Below are positions 45,262 to 58,240 of a stretch of 64,000 nt of DNA, in pieces. Source of the stretch: Scytalidium lignicola. Lineage: Eukaryota > Ascomycota > Leotiomycetes. A model generated the notes under the pieces. The model saw only the letters and a list, made by a program, of their open reading frames with translations. It was not told the DNA's origin and ran no database searches. The stretch spans positions 1 through 64,000 of the forward strand of contig NCSJ02000195.1 in assembly GCA_002812745.2 (NCBI GenBank). The letters are read 5' to 3'. Position 1 is the first letter of the stretch; the number at the start of each line of letters is the position of its first letter. The position numbers and the translations under genes are program-made.

Positions 45262-46662
45262 TTTATATGGCTGAAACCAAAGGTATGTTTAACAATTAGT
45301 ATAGAATACAAGAAATCAACCTGAAAGCCTAGCCTTATATATGCCTAGAACTGGTGGGGTCTCAATAATTACATCACAGTACTGGGACGGGTAGGCCAAA
45401 ATTCAGGCAACCCAACATCTAGACAACGGATAGTATGACCTATATTTAGTATAGAGAATCAGGAATATAAAGTTAAGAAACTGTAGCTCAAGTTTAGAGA
45501 AAGAGCAATGGAAAGACTGAAGTATAACTGAGGTGGTTCTCTTTTCCAGATGTGTTAAGTATTGCAAATGAAAATAGAAAGAATATTTTTACAAATATAG
45601 GGAATGAACGGTTTTTTCTATTTGAGTTAATGTTTTTCTTGCATTAATCACGCTTCAGGCTGTCAATCTCAGAAGACGTCAGCAATGAGAGCCGCCAATC
45701 ATTAATATGGTAGGAGTAAGCAAAACTGAAAGATGCATATTGCAGATTTTCAAAAGTCCTCGGTNAAAAAAAATTGAAGTGTAAACTTGAGATCTTTTTG
45801 TCTCTGGAACTGCTTAAGTTTTTATATGTACTTAACGTGACCTTTAATATCAATATTGATTTGATCGATGGCAGACCGAGTACTATATTAGTGAACCTAG
45901 GGCAGTGGTGGATAGCCTGTTGCTCATGATGAGTTTACTTGCCGGAATTACGAAAAGTATAAGGTGCCGTTGGCCAGTCGAGAGAATCAAGGGGAGAATG
46001 AGAAATGCAGTTGGATATGGAACACTGCCGGCCGAAATTATTGCACAACGGCCAAGCATCGGAATGGTTTAGGAAACAAGCTTGCTGCTAGCTAACTTCG
46101 ACCAGCCCATTCGTAGACTATGTCCTAGTAGGCTTGAGTGGATGAAACTTTGATGGACGTGGTTCGGCAAGTTAATGGAGGGAAGAGCTTGGTTTTTACA
46201 GCGCCACTCAAGTTAGCTAGATCCGAGGCGACAATCGCCTTATCACCTTCCACTATATTAATTTAGAGTAGCGAGAGAGGGTAATTGCCTATATCATTAT
46301 TGTACGCCATATACAGACTCTTAAACTCAGGTTAGGGTTAGAAGTATTGTTCGTAGGAACAGGAACACCCGTCGTGTTTAGTTTACATACGTTGTCTTGT
46401 TTTACTCTCGGGAACATCTATCACAACAGGGATATAGAATATAGTGTCAATTTGCAGGTCTCCTTATGAAATATATACTGTAAATACTGAAAATCTATTA
46501 CTAGGTATACAACGTATAGATTCCCACATTGTTAACGTAAGACGATTAGGTATCTGCGGAAAACAAACATACAAAATCATGGGCCAAATATTCATATACA
46601 GGTATCAAAGCCGAATAACATTTTTAGTAATATGTCAACATAGCATTCAATATATGGTATCA
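45262..46662. other. Intergenic, no gene seen
   Basis: About 1.4 kb with an ambiguous base at 45765 beside an A-run. It marks the border between the remnant-rich part and the conserved block. Confidence 0.5.
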
Positions 46663-48129
46663 TTATTCGGCACCAAGAGTCTTCAATGCATCCCTTAATT
46701 CCTTCACAGCTGTCTCGGCATCATCGAAGTTTAAAGCAGATATGGCCCATCGCGCATGCTTCTGTGCTTTAGCAATAGATACATCGTCAGTATTTAAAGA
46801 GCGATTCGTTAGTTGCACAGCTGAAGGGATCGGGGCAGGTGCTGCCGATGGTTGCTGATAATATTGAGCTGGCGGGGGTGGTTGGGTATTATACGATATA
46901 GTTGTTGGTGGCTGTCGAGGTTGATGGGGTGTTTGTGTTTGATATGGTGGTGGTTGATATGGAGCATGAGGTGGTGGCGGCTGCGGGGTTATGTCATGGG
47001 AAGTGGGAGGGGCGTTGTCATACTCAAACCCACCGGGCGGACCTCTTGTAGAGGTTGCCGGTGGTAATGGCGATGCATCAGACATTCCAAGGTCAATAGA
47101 ATCTTCGGGGGGAGCCGTAGGAAGAGTTGCTTCCGGAACACCAGCTGTAAAAGTCGGAACTTCGGGGAAATAACCACCACCAACTGAGTCATTCCTATCT
47201 TTCGGAGAAGTTCCCATTGGCGACACGTTACTATCTTGGACGGCGGTATATGGGAAACCGTCTCGAGGGTATGGATCAAATGTTGTAGGTGGGCTAACCC
47301 CATGGCTAGGCCCTTGAACAGAATTTAGCTGTTGTGTTAGTATACTTTCTTCATCTGGGGCATCCTGAATGGAAGGTTGCATTTGCGTTTCCGCATTTTC
47401 GCCTGGTTGTGGTGTTGGGCCGGTTGGAGTAAATGCAGCAAGATCTTCCTCTTTTGCAGGCTCATGTTTAGGATTCGACTCATTGGGGTCTTTTCCTTCC
47501 TTGATTGCTTTCGCGATCCGTAACGCATTCCACTTTGCGTATTTAATCTTGGATTGGGTTTCCGCATCTGGTGGAGCCCATATATTGATAAGTTCGAGAA
47601 AAGTTGCAGCAGCTTGAAAGGTATCTGCTGTTTGTCTGGTACATTGTGAGATATGGTTCTGATTCGTGGGTGGAAAGTGAGTACCTGGTAACTTTGTTTG
47701 CTTCAATCGCCCTTTGTGCTCTCACAAAGGTCTCGAGGCCAAATTGCTCCACATACGCCTGCCCAGCCATATCATCTACAATAGCATCATTGGTAGAATT
47801 CTCTGCCTTGATCTGGAATATGTTCAGCACTGGATTAGTCGGTTGAATGAGATGTCCACACCTTTTCCAGCTTGTCCATCAGCATTGTTGTGAACTGTAG
47901 ACATTCCGCATCGCCGTTGGATAGACCCTTGGTAATAATCTGATTAACTATCCAGTACTCACCTGCATTGACCACAGATTAGAATATGCTACGTAGCAGA
48001 TCTCTATCAATGTCGGGTGGACTTACACCAATAAGCTATGACAGGTCGCACACTCTCTAATTGCGCCGCGCGACGAAAGAACTTCCCAAGGTCTGTCGAC
48101 TTCAGCTTCTCAGGAATCTCGGTCGCCAT
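46663..48129 (-). CDS. VTA1: Vacuolar sorting protein VTA1 (LIP5 homologue)
   Basis: Four exons on the minus strand, 48129-48027, 47962-47862, 47812-47685 and 47635-46663, give 434 aa; all three introns are GT-AG. The N-terminal MIT-like region (FFRRAAQLESVRPVIAYWCE) and the helical part (GLETFVRAQRAIEANKVTRQ) match Vta1. A long Pro/Gln-rich linker (about residues 180-385) follows, and the conserved C-terminal Vta1 domain ends the protein (IAKAQKHARWAISALNF then AVKELRDALKTLG). Vta1 activates the Vps4 AAA-ATPase that recycles ESCRT-III in multivesicular-body sorting at the endosome. It is divergent from the PDI gene, 386 bp away. Confidence 0.95.
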
Positions 48130-48515
48130 CTTTCTTCTCTAGTTCCCCTATATACCGCAAAGAGTAGACGGTTAGAGCAAGCGCAGAAGGCGTGAGTAGT
48201 GCAATGCAGTAAAAGCTTGTAGGCGCTCTAGATGTCTCTGCGATGGAATTGATGATGTTGCTGCCCCGCGCTAGCTCGACAAGCTTGACTGGTGCTGCTC
48301 AGCCTTACTCAGGCACGCAAGGCCGAGGTTGGCAGCTGCACCCCGGATTCTTGGTCCAAACACGCGACGGTGGCCTTTTCACCCCTCCGCTCCTATATAT
48401 ACGTGGAAAAGAACAGCTTGCCCGATCGTGTCCACGATTGCAGCTGCATTTTGCTACTGATGATTTGATATCCTTTCTAACTACTACAGCTTTACGACNT
48501 TTTTTTTAGTAGATC
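48130..48515. promoter_or_regulatory. Divergent promoter region, VTA1 / PDI
   Basis: 386 bp between the two start codons. On the PDI side there is a TATA-like TATATATA at about 48391-48399. An ambiguous base with a T8 run and AG (48499-48510) just before the PDI start could be a 5'-UTR intron end. I could not find a clear unfolded-protein-response element. Confidence 0.45.
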
Positions 48516-49999
48516 ATGGTGCAATCTACAACCTTCACCGTCGCAGCCGTAGCGGCTTTGCTATGTGCGCTTCCTGTCAATGCGGGACTTTATTCCAAGA
48601 GCTCCCCAGTGCTCCAGGTCGATGCGAAGAGCTATGACCGATTGATTGCTCAATCAAACCACACATCAGTAGGCTCCTAGTTACAAAACCGTATAGGATA
48701 ACGGAAAGTGTTGATTAACTTGTCTCTTTGTCTTAGATCGTCGAGTTCTATGCACCATGGTGCGGCCACTGCAAGAACCTCCAGCCGATCTACGAGAAGG
48801 TAGCCAAAAACCTCGCTGGACTCGCAAAGGTTGCAGCAGTGGACTGCGATGACGATGCGAACAAACAATTATGCGGAAGTATGGGTGTTCAAGGATTTCC
48901 AACTCTCAAGATCGTCAAGCCAGGAAGCAAACCCGGCCGCCCCATCGTCGAAGATTATCAAGGGCCTCGAACAGCCAAGGGAATAGCGGAAGCAGTGGTT
49001 GATAAGATACCAAATCTGGTGCAAAAGGTCTCTGATAAGGACATTGAAAGCTACTTGAAGAAGGATAACGAGACAGCAAAAGCAATTCTCTTCACTGATA
49101 AAGGAAGGACCAGTGCCTTACTGAGAGCGGTCGCCATTGATTTTAAGGGAAGCATAAATGTGGCTCAAATTAGGAACACTGACAAGGAGAAGGAATGCCT
49201 CGAAATATTTGGTATCACGAAGGTTCCTACACTTGTTCTACTCCCAGGTGGCGATGCAGAAAGCATCGTTTACGATGACGAGCTGAAGAAGGATAGCATC
49301 ACATCTTTCCTTTCGCAAATAGCTGCACCAAATCCAGATCCAGCTCCACAGAAGCCCAAGCCCTCTAAAAAGAAAAACGGAAACAAGGCACCAAAAGAGG
49401 AGACTGTCGAAGAAGACAAAACTGAGTCACCATCACAAGAAACTGAAACTGAGAAGCCAATTGTCGCACCAGAACCTGCGCCTCCTATTCCTACTCTTGG
49501 CTCTGAACAGGACCTTGAGAAGGAATGTCTTGGCTCTAGGACTAGCACCTGCATTCTTGCATTTGTCGCATCTAGGGAAGATGAACCATCCAAGAAAGCT
49601 CTGGATGCTCTTGCAGAGATTGCTCACAAACATCACCAAGCCAAGCGAAACATCTTTCCATTTTATGTTGTTACAAAGGAGAATACCGCCTACGCTCGAT
49701 TGGTTCAAGCATTGGACTTGAAGAGGGATGTGGAAGTGCTTGCAGTGAACACGAGGCGAGGATGGTGGAGAGAGCTCTCCGGCGACGATCTCAGCGCCGA
49801 GGTTGTTGAAAGTTGGGTCGATAGTATCAGATTAGGCGAAGGCGAGAAGAAGAAATTCCCAGAGGGAATGATTCCAGAGGAAGAACCGACGGAGGAACCG
49901 ATAGCTGAAGAGACTTCAGAGCCGGCTGCCGAAGAAGTCAAGGAGGAAGAGGCGGCTGAAACAGAATCGGAGGAGAAGACATCCCATGATGAGCTTTAA
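48516..49999 (+). CDS. ER protein disulfide isomerase (Mpd1/P5-like)
   Basis: Exons 48516-48668 and 48737-49999 (68-bp intron) give 471 aa. A signal peptide (MVQSTTFTVAAVAALLCALP) leads. One thioredoxin domain carries the CGHC active site in FYAPWCGHCKNL (C60 and C63). A second, redox-silent thioredoxin-like region follows, then a Lys/Glu/Pro-rich linker, a third helical domain, and a Glu-rich tail ending in the ER retention signal HDEL. It forms and shuffles disulfides of secretory proteins in the ER lumen. One active site rather than two separates it from classical Pdi1. It converges with the exosome gene, 221 bp downstream. Confidence 0.93.
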
Positions 50000-50220
50000 A
50001 AAAAAACAAAAAGTAGCTATAATTTGATGCTTCGGCATTCCTTATTGTATTAGCAGGCACTCAATTAAACTGCACTGTTCTTCAGATATCTTCCTTTATC
50101 CATTCAACTTTTCCAATCCAAAACGCCAATTCACCCAGGGTATCATCATATGCCCAATTATTGTCTTTGTCCATGCAATGCAGCTTGTATGTCCCACCTG
50201 TAGTGTGATTCAACCCAAAT

Positions 50221-51138
50221 CTAAACAGCAGCTCCCTCTAATATTTTCTCTCCTCTCTTTTTGACAACTCCATCCAAAATAGCTCTAACTTGCTTACAAC
50301 CATCCACACCAACAGCCAGCATGCCCTCCAGCCTCCCGACCTGGACCCGAGTCTCCATAACCAGTACCACAACTTTATCCGTCTGTCCCAGAGTGGCAAC
50401 AGTTAAGAACGGCAGCTCCTGTTCTTCTGTTCCATTTAGATCAAGGAGGGGGTCTGCTTGTTCGTCATTGGAGGAGTATGAAGAGGTCGAGCCAGCGGTG
50501 CATGCGCAGACGTAATCGGACATCGGGATGCCTGCATCAATGAGCGCAATTGTGCAGGCATTCAAGCACGCTGCAAGGAGTGATCCATCTTGGGAGAGGA
50601 CATGAAGGGACAATGTGATCGTAGAATGTGGATAGAGGTGTGTGAAGAGCGTTGTCGAAAAGGTATGTGCGATAGTAGATTGCATCTCTTGTACTCTCCT
50701 ATTTGGAGCCCCCCAAAGGCCAGTCAGTCATAAGCCAAATTACCTATTATAATGCCAATTGACATCCAAAAAGAACAACTGAAAATGCGGGAAANTTTGC
50801 TCCGAGGCAAAAATTTAAACGTGAAAAGAAGGGAAATCGAACTTATCACCCCTCCCTCTTCTCTTCCTGTCCACCCCACTGAACCCTGCAATCGAGATCT
50901 CAACCCTGACTTCCGCCTCATCTTTATTCCCTCCTCCTCCTCCACCTGCACCACCAGCTTTCGCCTCAGTAGGCCCAGTCACAGTGCAGATGATCTTCGT
51001 GTTTCCCATCTCCAGGTACGACGAGCCGTCCGCAGCAGCCTGCGTGGAAATCAATGCCGTCAGACGGCGCAGCTCGTTCCACCGGCGTCCATCGAGGCGA
51101 AGCAGGGCTAGGGAATAGGAGGATGTGTCGAGCGGCAT
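50221..51138 (-). CDS. SKI6: Exosome complex component RRP41/SKI6 (RNase PH-like)
   Basis: Two exons on the minus strand, 51138-50843 and 50698-50221, give 257 aa, the usual length. The protein starts MPLDTSSYSLALLRLDGRRW and carries the RNase PH fold: ELRRLTALISTQAAADGSSY, GNTKIICTVTGP, RRGRGDK, LHVLSQDGSLLAACLNA and ALIDAGIPM. It is a ring subunit of the RNA exosome, which degrades and trims RNA from the 3' end in nucleus and cytoplasm; in eukaryotes the ring subunits are themselves inactive. The 144-bp intron has an atypical donor (GTTCGA) and contains an ambiguous base (50795), which does not affect the coding frame. Confidence 0.94.
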
Positions 51139-51442
51139 TGCTTTGATTATGGAGTTTTGGGGGTTGTGGTTGGTTGGTTCGAAGTTTTGGTCAAAGGGCG
51201 GTTGGCGATTTTCCGAACGTCTGATTAGATTAGATTGATTAGATCTGGTGTCGGCTGGAGTTTCCTTTCAAGGTGCTCCTGCACGTGATTGACCTCCTCT
51301 TCCGAATCACTTTTCTGGATTATCATGCATGGGGTATAGATACTACGCAGTGCAGAGGCGCGATAATTTAAAATTCAATTATGCTTCCAATTTAAGCCAG
51401 GTTCATTACTGTACATTCCAAGACTCCACCTTACCCATCCAG
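51139..51442. other. Intergenic between two minus-strand genes
   Basis: 304 bp upstream of the exosome gene, presumably its promoter; nothing distinctive is seen. Confidence 0.5.
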
Positions 51443-53679
51443 TTACCAATCAACCTCTTCTGCGCCTTCAGTTTCCCATCCTGGAAGTGTAACCAATACA
51501 ACAAACTCCTTTATCTCAGGACGAAACCATTTTGCCTTCTCACATTTTCTTTTGATATCTGCCCTCATATAGTTAAAATGATCTTCATTGCCCCTCGCAA
51601 CCAGACTGGTCTTTGGGACCGGAAGCGCATCTTTGAATGTGAATCGCAATTCGGATGGAATGCCACTAGTTCCAAAACCCGAGTAAGTTCCAAACCAGGA
51701 AAAGAACTCGGCACTGCTTATCCTAGGATGGAGAACATCCTTTTGATATGGCTGGCTGAGTTTGCCGTCAGATTGCTGGAGAAGCACGACAATTTCTGGA
51801 AGAGTATGGTCCGAGGATTCTGAAAATGAACGAGGGGGGTGGTGAGCGTGGACTTGAGCGGACAGTTGATCTGAAGAATTTGAAATTGTGTGCGAGATAT
51901 AACCAGGAGGATGACTAGAAGATACTCCCAAATCACTGTTGATGAACCCTCGCGGGGTGCTGTAACTGTCTCTCCTGTTCGAGGCACTTGGATTCCTGGA
52001 TGAAAACTCACCAAAGCCATTCAAAGTACTAATTGGTGAAGCACTTTCCTGATTATGATGGCTGGGATATTTCATCATTGAAGGTTTGGTGTCAGACCCG
52101 TTCATAGGCGACATTATTTCTCCCAAGAATGGTTGTCTTTGGTCGTCTTGGGACATTCCCTTCTGTTTAGCTGATTCGGTCGGAGAATCTGGCCTCTGCA
52201 ACCTTTCGGGAAGTCGTGCAAGGAGGGAAGGCGACTTTATCTTCATGGAATCCCCATCTGGTGATACGGATATCCTAAATTCCGCCATATTCGGACTCCT
52301 GTTTAAAGCCATGTAGAAAAGGTTTGATATATGAGTTTTCAATGATGAATAACCGACGTTGTCGCCACGTGAGATAAACATGATCTTGGCCGGCTGCCAA
52401 TCAACATCAAGCAATTCAAATTTCAACAATCCAATATTTATGGCATTGGCTTTGAAGCAATACCATTCGAAGAATGGCGCCAGCTCCCTAGACATGAGAA
52501 CCCCGATAGGGAGACTAAGAAGGGTATCTGAGTCTACATTGGCCCTATGTTGTTGTGGGCGTGGGCGTTGTCGAAGGAGGACTTTGGCGGTGGTGTCAAA
52601 CCTACTTCCTGTTCGAGGGCCTTTTGATCGAGATTGATTCTTGTTGAAGGATCCTTTGATGGTAATCGGAAGTTGTAGTGGAGGCAATTGCATGTTAGCA
52701 ACTGTATCTCCAGACTGGTGTGGAAGCAGTTCTCCAAGGTGGCTCGTGCCTTGATCTTTTAACTGATCAGATGCTCGAGAATATGGGCGTGCAGGATAAG
52801 GAGATGCATTGCTCGTCTCCTGGTATGAATCAGCCTTGGATAGGTATACCGGGTCAGATATGGAACTGAATAATGCTGGTATTCGGCTCCCTGGGTGTGA
52901 CAACTGAGGTGAGAGCATGATTGACGCGTTCTGGCTAGTCGTGGTCTGGATTGTTGAAGGGTGGTTGTGGTTAGCGTTCCCTACAGCAATGCGGCTGGAC
53001 AAGTTGTGAGGTTCTGACAGCAACCGACTATGCGAAGGAGGAGTCCTCTTGCCCCTTTTTGGTCCAGGAAAATTGGTGTCCTCATCCTTGATAAAACTTG
53101 TCGGAGGTATTGGATTTTGAAATGAGGGGATGGCTGCTGATCTAGTGACGCTTGGCGATGTAATTGAAGTGTTGGGAAGCTGTGAATCAAGACGTAAATT
53201 TCTCCCCGAGCCTCCCTCTGAAGCATCGACTTTGGGGGAGTGACGATCAGTTGTACCCGCAATAGTAGATATCAAAGTATCCTGTGATGTGTTGGTTCGG
53301 GGTGTTAGGATTTCAGATGGCCGATTGTCTGCCTTCATATTTGAAGCGCCAGTAGACAGTATCAGAGCTTCCCGAGCCCTTATTATAGCTAGGTCGATAT
53401 TGGAAGATATTGTGGTCTTGCTGTTTTCACCTGACGCAACTGAAGCATTATTATTGCTTTGGAGATCTAATTGTGAAGGCGGAGATCTCTCTTCTGATGG
53501 CACTGAAACCTCGATCGAGTCCTCCACATCATGTTCGCCTGTCGGCTGCACAATACGACGACGTTTGAGTTCACGACACGAAGTTGTCCAGGTCGTCGGG
53601 TTCGGATCACTATTGGGATCAATAAGCAAGGGTTATATCCCAAAACAAAATCTCCACCGTACCTTTCAACCGATGCCAT
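51443..53679 (-). CDS. Conserved Ser/Pro-rich protein of unknown function
   Basis: A tiny first exon, 53679-53663 (17 nt, MASVE plus a split Ser codon), joins through a 53-bp GT-AG intron to 53609-51443, giving 727 aa. The first half is Ser/Thr/Pro-rich and probably disordered, with a basic patch (KRGKRTPPSHSR). Around residues 375-460 is an ordered block with PFFEWYCFKANAINIGLLKF. The C-terminal 140 residues form a second ordered block including SSAEFFSWFGTYSGFGTSGI and ending in a Trp-containing tail. I recognise no named family. The frame is long and intact and the neighbours are housekeeping genes, so it is likely a conserved fungal protein, perhaps nuclear. Confidence 0.8.
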
Positions 53680-56449
53680 TCCGCCGGGCAACTAGAAGCT
53701 CAAGGGAATAACTGAGATAAGGATTGACGTAGTAACGCAGACAAGGTGCAAGCGCCTGTAGAGTTATCCAACAACAACAAGAGATGGGTTATGGCGGTTA
53801 AAGAAAGGGGTTTAATTCGAGAACAGGTGATTGTACAACCAAATTCGTCCCCCAAACCTNGGGGGGTGTTGTATGTCCAGCATCTTAATATAGAAGAATG
53901 CTCAGTCAAAAGATTAATTATGTTGGATTGACCAACACTGATGGATGGAGCAATAGGGAGGTGTCCTTTGCCGAAGTCGCCAGTCTGGTTGGATATTCAG
54001 ACGCAACGTCCAGACTGTCGGTGTCACTGCCGCGGCGTTGTGGCCGGCTGTGCCACACTGGGTGGTGAGGGCTGCCAATGACAGCGGCGTGGTAATTGTT
54101 GGTTGTTGGCTTGGAGGCCAATGGGGCGGCAGCCTCGTCGCATAGTTCGGTGTTGGATGTTAGTTGCACCCACGCAAAGGGAGAACCAACACGGTCTTTG
54201 CCCCTCCATTCTGACCAGCTTCGCGCCCAGAATGCTCCATTTGGGATGGACCAGACTCGTGGATTTGGGATCGTCACCATGTTCTAGCTGCTAATGCTGC
54301 TGCATTCGGTATACCGGAGGCGTGGAAAAGCTGGAAAAGCATGGTCATATGCTAGGTATCTGCAATCCAGAGTGATCCTCCATCGCGTCCGTTGATGGAG
54401 GTGGTGAGCCTGCGCATCTGATGGCCTGTGGATGGAAATCGATCCAATTGAAGCCTCAACGTGGTATTATAAGTGTAGCGTCGCATCGCAGGTGGACGCT
54501 GCAAAAATGTATCGCAGCTTTCTGAAGACGGGGCCATCTCGAGTCAATATGTATGATCGGATGTCCCCCGCAGTGACTACGGTAGAAACCCTATGTTCTC
54601 ATCCACCAGAAGACTACACGACGTAGTTGATGGTCACACAGTCTCGAGGAGCCCCCAATCCCAACTCCNAAAAAAAGAAAATGCACATGGGTTGACGTGC
54701 GTTTGAGGCCAACACGTCGTGTAACCAAGGCCATACATGTAGCAGAGCTTTGCCCCTCACGCCCCTCAATAAGTTAAGTACCGAGTGCTGATGCCTTGCT
54801 CCTCAGGCATGCACAATAATTCTCTAGAGCCAATTAGATTGTAGTGATTACTAAGGCGTCTTAAACAGTTAAAATGCCCAAAGAAACTTGCGATTCCAGC
54901 CAATCACTCAACGAATCACTCCGGATTTGCGATGTTAGGGACGTTGCGGCTCGTCTACCTCACTTTATTAGAAAGCGAGACAAAGATTTCTTGGTTACCA
55001 CCAGCCATTGATAATATCAGACCTGAAGATTTCCTGAATTTAGTACTGGATTTTATCACTTAACAATGGATCAAGCTGTTTGCATAGGGGATATGGAGGT
55101 CGAGATAAAAAGTCATGACTATACTGCCAAGCCACCAGTACAGTGAGGCAGAGCATTACAGTAGGTGTAGTACCTAAAGTATGCTATATTTATAGCGTCT
55201 TACAGGGCTTGTGAAGCCTAGAAGTCATCTAGTTACAGGGCATTTGCAGCACATGGCCATTTAAGGAAATCTAAGCGACTGTGACGNTTTTTAGCGTAAG
55301 CAAAAACTGTTAAAAGCAGAAAGTTATAGCTTAAATGGTAAGAATGAATATATCGAAGTTAGAATAAGTAATAAAAAATCTTAATAAAGTCCGAATATAA
55401 GAGTTTCATTGAATTTACTACAAACTTACATAAAAATAATGCTTGGCACTAATGGCTTGGCAGTATCCTCTCAGCCTTAAAGGCCGCTTTGAGGCCACCG
55501 TTAGTGCCATGCCTAAGGCCACATTTTAAGAAGTACGGAACACCGAAGAAAGATATTTATTTATTTAAACGTAATAACTTGTTATGTTGATTTAATTAAG
55601 TAAAATGATAATCTAATTGATATTGTATTATATTGATTAATAGATTTCTTTATCTTATTTAAAAGTGGTTTTGTGGTTTCTGATAAATCACTATACTTGT
55701 ATAGATATTTATGCCTGATTTGTGTACGCGACCTGGGGCCCGTTGGTTTGCCGCCTTTTAGCTTGACATCCAGGAGATACCTTGATAGTCCAGAATGCTA
55801 ATCTAAGCTGTGCTAATTGAATCTTTGATAAGGGAATTGATTCAATAGCTACGATGAACTGATCTAACACCAACCATGGTACCACTGCTGTTCCAGCTCA
55901 CCTATACGTCAGAGACAAGAGCTATACAAGGGAAAAGCAGTCCTTACGACATGGTGAGGCAACCGCAAACAACTCGGCAAATTTAACTCGTCCTTTTCCA
56001 TTTCGAGGAATGGTCCATCAAGGGAGATGGGCTGTTGGCAATCTATTCTTTGCCTTATTTTTATCAAGCTTCCATCTTCTTGGGGAAGTTAATGGTGCAA
56101 TATTAAAAGAAGATGTCTATTAGCTTGATGCATCTAAGGCTGTCAAAGTATTGGGCTTGAGTATACATCACTAAATGTGATGGTGAGAGACACAGTTTTG
56201 CACTTGGAGGCTGAGAAGAAGAAGCTTGGTGGATAATAAAAGGTCAGTTTCATCTGCGTTCAAGTCACAGCACCTATCATACTTCTTAGCTTCGTTGCAA
56301 TCTTGTCCGATAGCGACATATCTCCTCCTCTGTAGATTTTCCACTCGGATATCTGGAGTTGCATTTGGCTTCACACGCCAAAACTGTTCACAGGCTCCTT
56401 TACATCGGATAGTACATCGTTGCAGTTTTTCCATGTCGCCCTCGCCTTA
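53680..56449. other. Gene-free stretch (about 2.8 kb)
   Basis: It holds three ambiguous bases at homopolymers (53860, 54669, 55287) and an AT-rich block at 55290-55700 that looks RIP-affected. Opposed open frames at 53918-54626 mirror each other across strands and have no family features. I support no gene here. Confidence 0.45.
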
Positions 56450-57503
56450 AAACATACGTTGGTCCCCTCCACCAGAGCCAGAGAAACCACCGGTGCCATA
56501 CAAGAGCGGTTGTCTTTTTACCGCGAGCCGCGTGGTAGCACCCTCACCTTTTCTTGGACGATACGATGATGTTCCCAAAGGCCTCTTTGAAGACTTTCTC
56601 AACGACGCCCGTTTTCCAGGCCGAGACTACCTAAAATCCACCACTTTGGTTGACTACTGTTTGCGAGTCTCTTCCAAGCCATTATCTTGCGAGCCATTAG
56701 AAGAGACTGCGACTTTTGAGGTGCTAGATGAGCTCACCGTGGGAGACGGTCTCTACCGTGGCTGCGGCCCGCAGGTCTTCACCTGCAAACGGAACAATGA
56801 CAAGGAACAAATACTCGCCGCGAAGATGTACGACCCGCTTTACTACCACTTTATAGACTATGACTACCCTTACATCCCGAATGATGTGGTTGCCAGAGCA
56901 GAGCACGATTTCGCGTTAGAATCCGCCGCCTACTGCCAGCTGGATGAGAGACTCGGCGGCAGCCTGATACCCAAGTTCCACGGATCCTGGGTCCTCAACG
57001 TACCACTGAAGCGCCAGAAGAGACCCGTCGCTTTTATTCTATTAGAATATGTCAAAGGTGTGCCTCTATCCGCACTCGATCCCGATGCTTACACCCAAGA
57101 TGAGCGTCTCAATGTGCTTGCTCTGTTTATGGAAGCAGATCTCGAGCTACGTTTTGTGGGAGTGGTGCACAACGACATTGCTCCGCGTAATGTGATTTGC
57201 CCTGGAAAAGATCTCCTGGCTGAGGATTTCTGCGTCAGAATCATCAACTTCGACGTCGCCACTGTCTTCCACATTTTCGACATTAAAGCTCCTTGCATAT
57301 CGGAAGCATTACCAGAGTCACCCGTTGAATGGTTTTGGGATTTCTAGCCTGTCCATATGTGGGATTGGGTGCCGCAGGGATGGAAAACGCATGATTGGCA
57401 ACAGTGGTTGAAGGAGAGATGGGGGAATTCGTCGAGGCACAAACCCTGTGCATGGAGCACCTTAGATAACGACAAATCATCATCATATGTGGCCCATCTG
57501 TAG
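56450..57503 (+). pseudogene. Protein kinase-like fungal protein with an in-frame stop
   Basis: The frame is open from 56450 but has no clear ATG at its start; the first in-frame Met falls deep inside (MYDPLYYHF, near 56827). It holds a nucleotide-loop-like beginning (VLDELTVGDGLYRGCGPQVF), a Lys (LAAKMYD), a hinge-like FILLEYVKGVPLSAL, a catalytic-loop variant VVHNDIAPRNVI (HND instead of HRD) and NFDVAT in place of DFG. A TAG at 57345-57347 is followed in the same frame by PVHMWDWVPQGWKTHDWQQW to another TAG at 57501. The tail resembles the C-terminus of fungal kinase-like proteins, so the first stop is probably premature (CAG to TAG would suit). It is related to the atypical kinases common in Leotiomycetes and allies; activity is doubtful. 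Confidence 0.55.
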
Positions 57504-58240
57504 CTCAATGACGGCAGGCACTGATGAGAGCCGTCGAAAATCCTGATGCTCAAGAGATTTGTTGTCGACTAATAATTTCCTTGATCTTATAACGGTTCAA
57601 TTCTCTTGGTCGAACGGAATTCTTTGAACAATTTGATCAAACTAAAGATTTTCCTGAGCAAAGAAACAATCGAACTTCTTCTCGTATCTGGTACTCAGTA
57701 GGTGCTAAAACAGGAAGCATTTGAGACTCGGTCAGATCTAACGCTAATTGCGGGAAAGCTTCAGCAGGGCTCTGGGGGCCAATCAGGGCACAGTTAGCGA
57801 GGTTCGCGAGTGACATCAGAGTCATCCAACAGCATCAAAACATATGCGAGAGAATTCGGACCACACAACCTTGGATGCCAGCTGTAGTACAGTATCGTGA
57901 GTATGCTGTGTGGCGCACTGTGGCAAACAACTCGATGGCCTCTATTAGCTATATGAGACCTTTGAAGGTCCCCTCTCGTGACAACCATTGGCTCTCGTGG
58001 ATTCTATATACGGAGGTACTTGTGTTGTGCAAACTTGCTTTTCTCTTTCCTTGGTTCACATATATCTGTTAATGATTATACGTCATCTAAGGCGAATTGG
58101 CTTCTACTAAATTGAATAAAGTGATGGGCTGAGCTAGCAAATCCCGAAATTTCCTCTCAAAATCATCAATTGCTCTCTATCTAAACCTTCCCTTACAGTT
58201 ATAGATGCCAAGGTCTTGGTTCAGACTCCCCACATTCATC
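57504..58240. other. Intergenic, no gene seen
   Basis: About 740 bases between the kinase-like remnant and the dehydrogenase; likely contains the latter's promoter. Confidence 0.5.

Noticed and set aside
48130..48515. Possible unfolded-protein-response element for the PDI gene
   Set aside because: No sequence matched the consensus well enough on either strand.
53918..54626. Several opposed open frames of 60-120 codons
   Set aside because: They mirror each other on both strands in GC-richer DNA, with no family features or introns.
58205..58240. Upstream ATG of the alcohol dehydrogenase (12 extra residues)
   Set aside because: The family starts close to TYKAAVFEK, so the ATG at 58241 is the better start.
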